From contig JASANH010000419.1 in NCBI GenBank assembly GCA_030248295.1, positions 186,001 through 250,000 of the forward strand: DNA of 64,000 nucleotides, read 5' to 3'. Under the pieces are notes generated by a model. It was not told the origin of the DNA and did no database searches. It worked only from the letters and a program-made list of their open reading frames with translations. This DNA is from Mesodorylaimus sp. YZB2_4 (Eukaryota; Nematoda; Enoplea; Dorylaimida; Dorylaimidae). This document shows positions 58,537 to 64,000 of the stretch, in pieces (position 1 is the stretch's first letter; every line of letters starts with the position of its first letter). Both the position numbers and the translations under genes were made by a program.

Positions 58537-58878
58537 CTATCCGATGGCACGACACGATAAAGTTCCAAAAGTGGCTTTTAAAACGAATGAAAAAACGAAA
58601 ACTGCACCACTAATTGGGAGTGCAAGGAAAACATTCTCCTGGCTTTCTCCTAGCAGGTTTAGCTTTTTGTATTTTTGATACAAAATTCCAGCAGATAAAA
58701 CGCAGGTCAATAATAGCAACGTGGTGATCACGAGGCCACCATAAGTGGGCCATACGATAATAACCTTATTAAAAACGGGCTCTGCATCCTCGCAACCAGC
58801 AGCAACTTTCGCTGTCTCAACACCTATTATGCCAAAAAAATTTGTCAAAATTGGTGTTGCCCAAGAAAATAAATCCAT
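58537..58878 (-). CDS. Small membrane protein candidate, unrecognised
   Basis: From the ATG at 58878 the frame encodes 113 residues with two hydrophobic segments (VIIVWPTYGGLVITTLLLLTCV and NVFLALPISGAVFVFSFVL) joined by a short basic loop (YQKYKKLNLLGESQ). I do not recognise a family. The pattern also fits two helices of a larger receptor, of which this would be one exon or relic. No splice partners were found. It could be a real small gene, a receptor fragment or chance. Confidence 0.35.
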   Translation of the reverse strand: MDLFSWATPILTNFFGIIGVETAKVAAGCEDAEPVFNKVIIVWPTYGGLVITTLLLLTCVLSAGILYQKYKKLNLLGESQENVFLALPISGAVFVFSFVLKATFGTLSCRAIG

Positions 58879-59079
58879 GGGGGCGCGGTAGCGTCTCCCA
58901 TGTAGTACATGTGCCACACCAACAACGATATCTCAACAGCCTGATGTCATGAGGCAATGAAATTTTGTTTCTTAGCGTAACTTTACACTAGATAATGAGT
59001 CCAATATTCCTTATTTTACTTAGAATCGACGTTTCATTAAGATAACAGTAAAATCGATTGAGTCAGGTGATGGAAATAT

Positions 59080-59345
59080 CGATTACGACCTTTTTACGGA
59101 ACGATTTTGCGCCGTAGAGAGTCGCCGAAATTTTTGCCGTAAGCCGTAGACGCGCACTCAAAATCGTGCATACTGTAGCCTTTGGTGAAACGGTCGGAGG
59201 CGATTACGATCGTAAAGTGGTCGTAGTCTACGGTCGTGAGGCGCAGCCGTAATCGTACCTGGTGAAACGGAAATACGTTTACGATTACGATTACGATTAC
59301 AATTACAAATACGGCTACGGCCGCGTGGTGAAACAGGCCCCAGGA
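59080..59345. repeat. GATTACGATTAC-word block, end of a DNA transposon
   Basis: Words gattacg, ccgtag and tggtgaaac repeat through 265 bp. The right edge reads tggtgaaacaggcccc. Inverted, this is GGGGCCTGTTTCACCA, the kind of terminus found on PIF/Harbinger elements. The matching left terminus was not found, so the element is truncated or its family uncertain. Confidence 0.5.
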
Positions 59346-59924
59346 GCCTTAAAGTCGTTGGGTCGATACCCTATCGCATGCTATCCTATCTTTCTTACAC
59401 CATCCGCTCTGTAAACTATTTTGAACTATCTATATCATTTTTCACTTTTACCTGGAATCAAACTGCCTTTGAATAACACTGGCATGGATGATAGTGACAC
59501 CCATGCTCGGTTGACGAGGTCGTGGCGGTGGTGCAGTGGGTCATATGGATGCCACCCAGTATACATATGGAACACTGCGGATTCATGAGCAGGGCGTGAA
59601 AATTGACATTTTACTTGGAATCCACTTGGAGCTACCATGGAAAGCTGTGGAAGTCGGAATGTGGGTTAAGAGTGCAGTTTATACTTTTCTTCGCTCTGCA
59701 GTTTTGACGATTCCATTTTCTTCATCTATAGCTGCCATCTAATTTGCTTGATGCGTTCTGCATTTGCTAATGAAAGACATTGTAGGATAATCAAGGCTTT
59801 CCATGCTTTTTAAAAAACTGCCAATTAATTGTCGTTTATCGATCATGAAGTAATGCAAAGCCCTCAATTGACATCTCGTGCTGGGGGAGGACTTGGAAGT
59901 GGAACGTAAAGATTCTTAGTGATA

Positions 59925-60134
59925 TGTACTGTACGTGCGCAGCGCTTGATAGCTTGACCACGCCTATGGTTACTTTGGATTGGTCGTGTTAGCTCCACCC
60001 ACCGCGCACTTTGCCTTTATATTCTGTATGCCCGCATGATTTTGCGCACTTGCTTTGCATTCCGACTAGTAGTTTGGTGTTAGGTAAAATCAATTAGAGC
60101 TCCGTGCCTTCTATCCAAAACAACATACATAACA
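59925..60134 (+). mobile_element. Candidate 5' LTR of the gypsy-type element
   Basis: A 210-bp segment that begins TG and ends CA, carries a TATA-like tttatattc near 60018, and is followed by TATTGGCGACGTC, whose TGGCGACGTC could be a tRNA primer-binding site. No matching 3' LTR is visible after the coding part, so the boundaries cannot be verified internally. Confidence 0.4.
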
Positions 60135-60194
60135 TATTGGCGACGTCTTCGATTTTGCCTTTTGCGTCTTCACCTTCTTGCTAGTGTGCTCAAG

Positions 60195-62445
60195 ATGGTT
60201 CCACCAGTCCCCCAGGTCCCTGCTTTTCTTCCGACGTTCTCCTTTTGATCCTAACGTCTGCAGATTTTCGGTTTATGTTCAATGTTTCCGCCAGTCCTTG
60301 CTTTTATACAACGTCCCCGCTGATCGTCACGTAGCTGCATTTTTGACCGCTTTGGACGATGCCCACTACCAACTCCTGGTTAATTTGCTGGCTCCCGACG
60401 ACCCGACTGGTCGTCCCCTCGATCAGTTGATTGCAGCATTGACTGAGCATTTCGAACCGAAAACCTTAGTGGTTGCAGAGCGTCAGAAATTTTACCAACG
60501 TCGACAGGGCGATGGCGAAACGATTGCTAATTTTACGTCCGATTTGAAACAGCTTTCGCTATCATGCAACTTTGGTGATGCCTTACGAGATCAATTCGTA
60601 GCTGGCTTGCGAAATGAGCAGACTAAGAAACGTCTGTGTACTGGAGCGAACCTTACATGGCAAAAAGCTTTTGAATTAGCTCAGCAATTGGAAGCAGTTG
60701 AGCGTGATTTGCCAGTATTCCTGCCTCCGAATGGTGCGTCCTTGGTTTCTGCTTCAGCGTCCGTCCAGCAAGTGCAAGGCCATAAAGCCAGTGAGAAACG
60801 AGGAAAGAAGAAGCCGAATTCGGCTCCTGTGCATTCCGCCAATGATCCTGCTTCTTCTCCAAAACACGCTCCCAAGGGTACTTCGTGTTACCGCTGTGGT
60901 GACACTCGACATTAGGCTAACAAGTGCCCGCATCGAAATTCTACTTGCAATAAATGCTCCAAACTGGGCCATTTAGCCAAAGTTTGTAAGTCGAGTGGTC
61001 ACAATACCCGTCCAGATTCGGAAATTACTGCTTCCATGGGTGCTATGACTTTGAATAGCATGACTGTGCACGAATTTGGTACTGCTCCGAACGATGAGGT
61101 ATTCGTATCCGCGAGTATCGGGACTAATACCATTCAATCGCTATTGGATACTGGTGCAAAGGTAAGTGTACTGAATGCTACTACCTGGAGTTCCATTGGG
61201 TCGCCTGCTTTGAAACCTACACGCACGGAATTGAAAAAGTACGGTGGTACAAAGCTGTCCGTTTTGGGTACTGTGCAAGTCCCACTGCTTATAAATGAGC
61301 GTGAACAAAATGTGCAATTGTTCGTCGTGGATGAGTTTGGCGACAACATTTGCGGTCGTGACTTGCTGCCCTTATTTCCTCTCGACTGGAAAGGTATCTT
61401 TCAACAGTTGAAAATCACGGCGAATGTGGACACTGTACTACAATTAGGTGTCTTCCCATTGCCCATGAATACCATTACATTGGCCGATGCAGAGCGCATT
61501 TTTCCAAATGTTTTCAAGGATGATCTGGGCTGCATAAAGGATGTCAAAGGCCATATTGAGATGAGATCCGATGCTACTCCGAAATTCTACAAACCACGTC
61601 CTGTGCCCTTTGCTCTCAAAAGTAAAATCGAAATTGAGCTGAAACGCCTGCGAGAGCAAAGTGTGATTGAGTCGATTATGAGGGGGGACTGGGCTGCTCC
61701 TATCATTCCAGTTCTGAAACCGAATGGCACGGTTCGTATTTGTGGTTGTGTTGATGGCCTATACTGGCTGATTGTGGTTGATGCTCATTCTAAGTGGCCA
61801 GAAGCTATTCCATTTTCGGCTATGCCTACTGCACAAGCTACTATTATGCAACTGCGTCTATTGTTTGCCCGTTTCGGCATTCCTGAATCTATTGTCTCGG
61901 ACAATGATCCTCAATTCGCTGCCGAGGAATTCCGCGCATTTTGTCAATCTATTAATATTCAACATAAGTTGTCCGAGCAATATTTTCCTGCTACAAATGG
62001 CGAGGCGGAAAGATTTGTTCGTACTTTTAAGAATGGCATGAAAGCTTCTCGAGTAGCTAACTCTAATTTGAAAGCGGCGGAGTTTCTTTCGCGATAACGT
62101 ACTATTCCTCATGCCTTTACCCAGCGTCCACCTGCGGAAATGCTTTTTGGTCGTAATCTACGCACCTGCTGGGATCTACTGCGCTCCTCATTGCCCAGTC
62201 ACGATGCTTCCACTTTTTTCCCAACGGCACGTTCCTTCACAGTTGGAGATACAGTATGGTGTCGTAATTATCGTCCTGGACAGAAATGGGCGCCGGGTCG
62301 AATCATCGAGATGCTGGGCCCACGCAAGGCGCTTATTTTGACTTCGCTTGGCGTGTGGAAGCGCCATATTGTACGGAGTTCCAGGAGTGTCAAATTCAAA
62401 TTTACAAGTAAACTTGAAAAAGAATTTGCAGATTTTGATTCTTGA
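60195..62445 (+). pseudogene. Ty3/gypsy-type gag-pol, internally deleted, with two in-frame stops
   Basis: Gag (from about 60195, with a probable frameshift near 60235) contains the ETIANFTSDLKQLSLSC-like capsid region and two CCHC zinc knuckles. A TAG at 60913-60915 lies inside the first knuckle. Pol continues in the same frame: a retroviral-type protease (SLLDTGAKVSVLN, Asp-Thr-Gly), then the beginning of reverse transcriptase (LREQSVIESIMRGDWAAPII and PNGTVRICG). From there the sequence jumps directly to integrase (YWLIVVDAHSKWPEA, SDNDPQF, NGEAERFVRTFK; all three DDE acids kept). The RT catalytic centre, RNase H and the integrase zinc finger are absent. A TAA at 62095-62097 interrupts the integrase, and the chromatin-distal part follows to about 62380. 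Not capable of autonomous movement. Confidence 0.88.
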
Positions 62446-62760
62446 TTTTTTATAACGGGCTACTTGACTTCCAACAACACGGATTTTGAAACTTGATTCA
62501 AAATAACAGGGAAACTTGAAAAATGTTTTTCAAAAACTTGAATCTTGAATAAATTTAGCGGCCTCTGACCAAGCCAGCCGAACATGATATTCAAAAAGTC
62601 ACAACTTGAAAAAATTCAAAATCTTGATTTCTCCGAACCACGACAACTTGAAATCTTGAAAAAATTTTGCAGCCTCCGAGCAAATCAAGATCCAGGGAAA
62701 AAGCGACTTGAAAAAAATCAAGTTTTCATCTTGAAATCTTGATTTCTCGCGAGCCACCTA
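62380..62760. repeat. ACTTGAAA-word block
   Basis: About 380 bp of degenerate acttgaaa / tcttgattt words in both orientations, with ccacctagtgg at the right edge. It replaces the expected 3' end and LTR of the gypsy-type element, as if another small element inserted there and the frame read into it by chance. Confidence 0.6.
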
Positions 62761-64000
62761 GTGGGTGATAACCACGGACAAGGTGTGAGCGGGTGAGAAA
62801 TACTGCAATTGTCAGAAGGCGACGAGAAATACGCAAATCATGGCTACCTAATAGATCTAAAGCAGGCTGGTGCGTCTAGAAAAAAGGTTATCGATTGACA
62901 TGTCAGGTAGGTGAAGGGGGCGTTGGCTCCGCCTCCTCCGTGCCAACCAGCCTCTTGTAGCCCGACCACACAATCGGTCGCGGGATTGGGCATTATCGAA
63001 GCTAGCGAAAAAGTGATTACATATTTAGATTGAGCTCAAAAAAGTTATGCGCACGATCTTCTTTACTCCAAAAAAGGGCACACTTCTAACACTATTCAAA
63101 TGTTCCCGCTAAACTGATCTGCAAGTACAAACTAGGTGAAGTCTGCTGTGAGCGGGAATACGACGAATGAGTTTTGCTTGTACTCGATACTGGCTGGTTC
63201 CATGCGCAATCTAATCTCATGGGTCTAAAGAGCGTGGAACACGCTTATATTTGCGAAATGACGCGGCACAAGTTTATGGCTACAGTATCAACAGGCGCGG
63301 TAGCTGCCTGTTTAGCCCAGCCACACAGACGCGCAACGTTAGGCGGGCAACTTTGATCGTTTATAACTCGACAACAAATCAGCAAAAACGCACAAAATTT
63401 TGGGGGTGAGCTATGTTGGCCATGGCCAATGATCGTGCAAAATTTCGTTTGAAATGGTTCAGCCGTTCTCGAGATCCAAAATGCACGTTTTGCCGTTCCA
63501 GAGATGGCGCCGACGACGACGACGACGACGACGAAGTATTTAAGTCCTGTCCACAGCAATAACCACTAAAGCTGCGGACAAAAGAGTTGGTTTTTCTGAA
63601 AGCTCTCATGGCGCGAAGTATTCTTTTGAGGGTGTGATTTCAAGATTCGAGCTAATTAATTATTTGAGCTCTAAAAACTGAATTGTAAGGCTACCACCAG
63701 CAGGCGGAATATTTTTATTAGCCGTGCGGCGCGCGCTGTTTCCGTTAGCCGTAGTTACCCTTCGTTTAAATTAAGTACTGGACGAGACGAGTCTTCTTTT
63801 CTGTTCAGATTGGTTGAATTTTTTGCTTTAGTTTGGTGGATTAGTAGTTGGGTTGTTTTCTATTGTTTTGATTTCTAAGCCCAGTTTTTGAAAAATTCAC
63901 TTGCGATCTGTAGTAAAGAATATTTGTTGCGGAAATTGAGCCCGTTTGCCACCAGAAAATAACTCGAACGTTACTTTTTTTGCTGGCACAACCGGCACAT
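62761..64000. other. Gene-less end of window
   Basis: No gene recognised. It contains a (CGA)n microsatellite of about 24 bp at 63511-63534, whose long reverse-strand Val run in a 104-codon frame is an artefact of the repeat. Confidence 0.45.

Noticed and set aside
62380..62760. 3' LTR of the gypsy-type element
   Set aside because: The sequence shares nothing with the candidate 5' LTR and is a word repeat instead.
63245..63609. 104-codon frame with a valine run
   Set aside because: It is the translation of a (CGA)n microsatellite and has no other support.
1..64000. CRISPR array or bacterial operon
   Set aside because: Introns, LINE, SINE and animal channel genes show a eukaryotic genome; the spaced word repeats are irregular and bounded by transposon termini.

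Overview
The window is a eukaryotic, animal-type chromosome segment, most likely from a nematode. Three things point that way: a cluster of choline-kinase-like DUF1679/EcKinase-type genes, a fragment of an astacin protease with a decayed ShKT tail, and compact genes with short GT-AG introns, two with splice-acceptor-like sequence just before the start codon. A tardigrade or other ecdysozoan is not excluded. Intact genes are islands in a repeat-rich background.

Layout. 0-10 kb: a DEG/ENaC sodium-channel subunit (minus strand), then two tandem MIF-like cytokine genes, the second broken by one extra base. 10-15 kb: SINE copies, a foldback transposon with a perfect 10-bp target duplication, and an Orai calcium-channel gene. 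15-35 kb: a kinase array with one minus-strand copy carrying a frameshift (16 kb), two intact plus-strand copies (21.8 and 27.9 kb), and two plus-strand pseudogenes (30.4 and 34.4 kb). The 30.4 kb pseudogene is interrupted by a Mutator-like (MULE) transposon with its target duplication still visible. The 34.4 kb pseudogene runs directly into the astacin fragment. A Tc1/mariner-type MITE (18.2-19.3 kb) and nested hAT-like elements (23.8-26.1 kb) lie between the genes. 36-42.4 kb: SINE pieces, a small hAT-like MITE and a 5.26-kb hAT-type element with a perfect 8-bp target duplication that has swallowed a LINE. 43-49 kb: a seven-transmembrane receptor gene, a fifth kinase relic (an inverted partial copy of the 30.4 kb gene with its upstream DNA) and a decayed second receptor. 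51-58 kb: a complete nine-exon acid lipase and a complete two-exon receptor. 59-62.8 kb: a broken Ty3/gypsy-type retroelement flanked by word-repeat DNA.

No operon logic links the genes. The clearest local biology is birth and death of kinase paralogues, sharing one conserved phase-0 intron, under heavy transposon attack. A second theme is that many mobile elements here have arms made of short degenerate tandem words (TCGGATC-, GGGTACG-, TTGCGCCATTCCC-, AAAAGATCGCA-like). Several of these are bounded by convincing target-site duplications.
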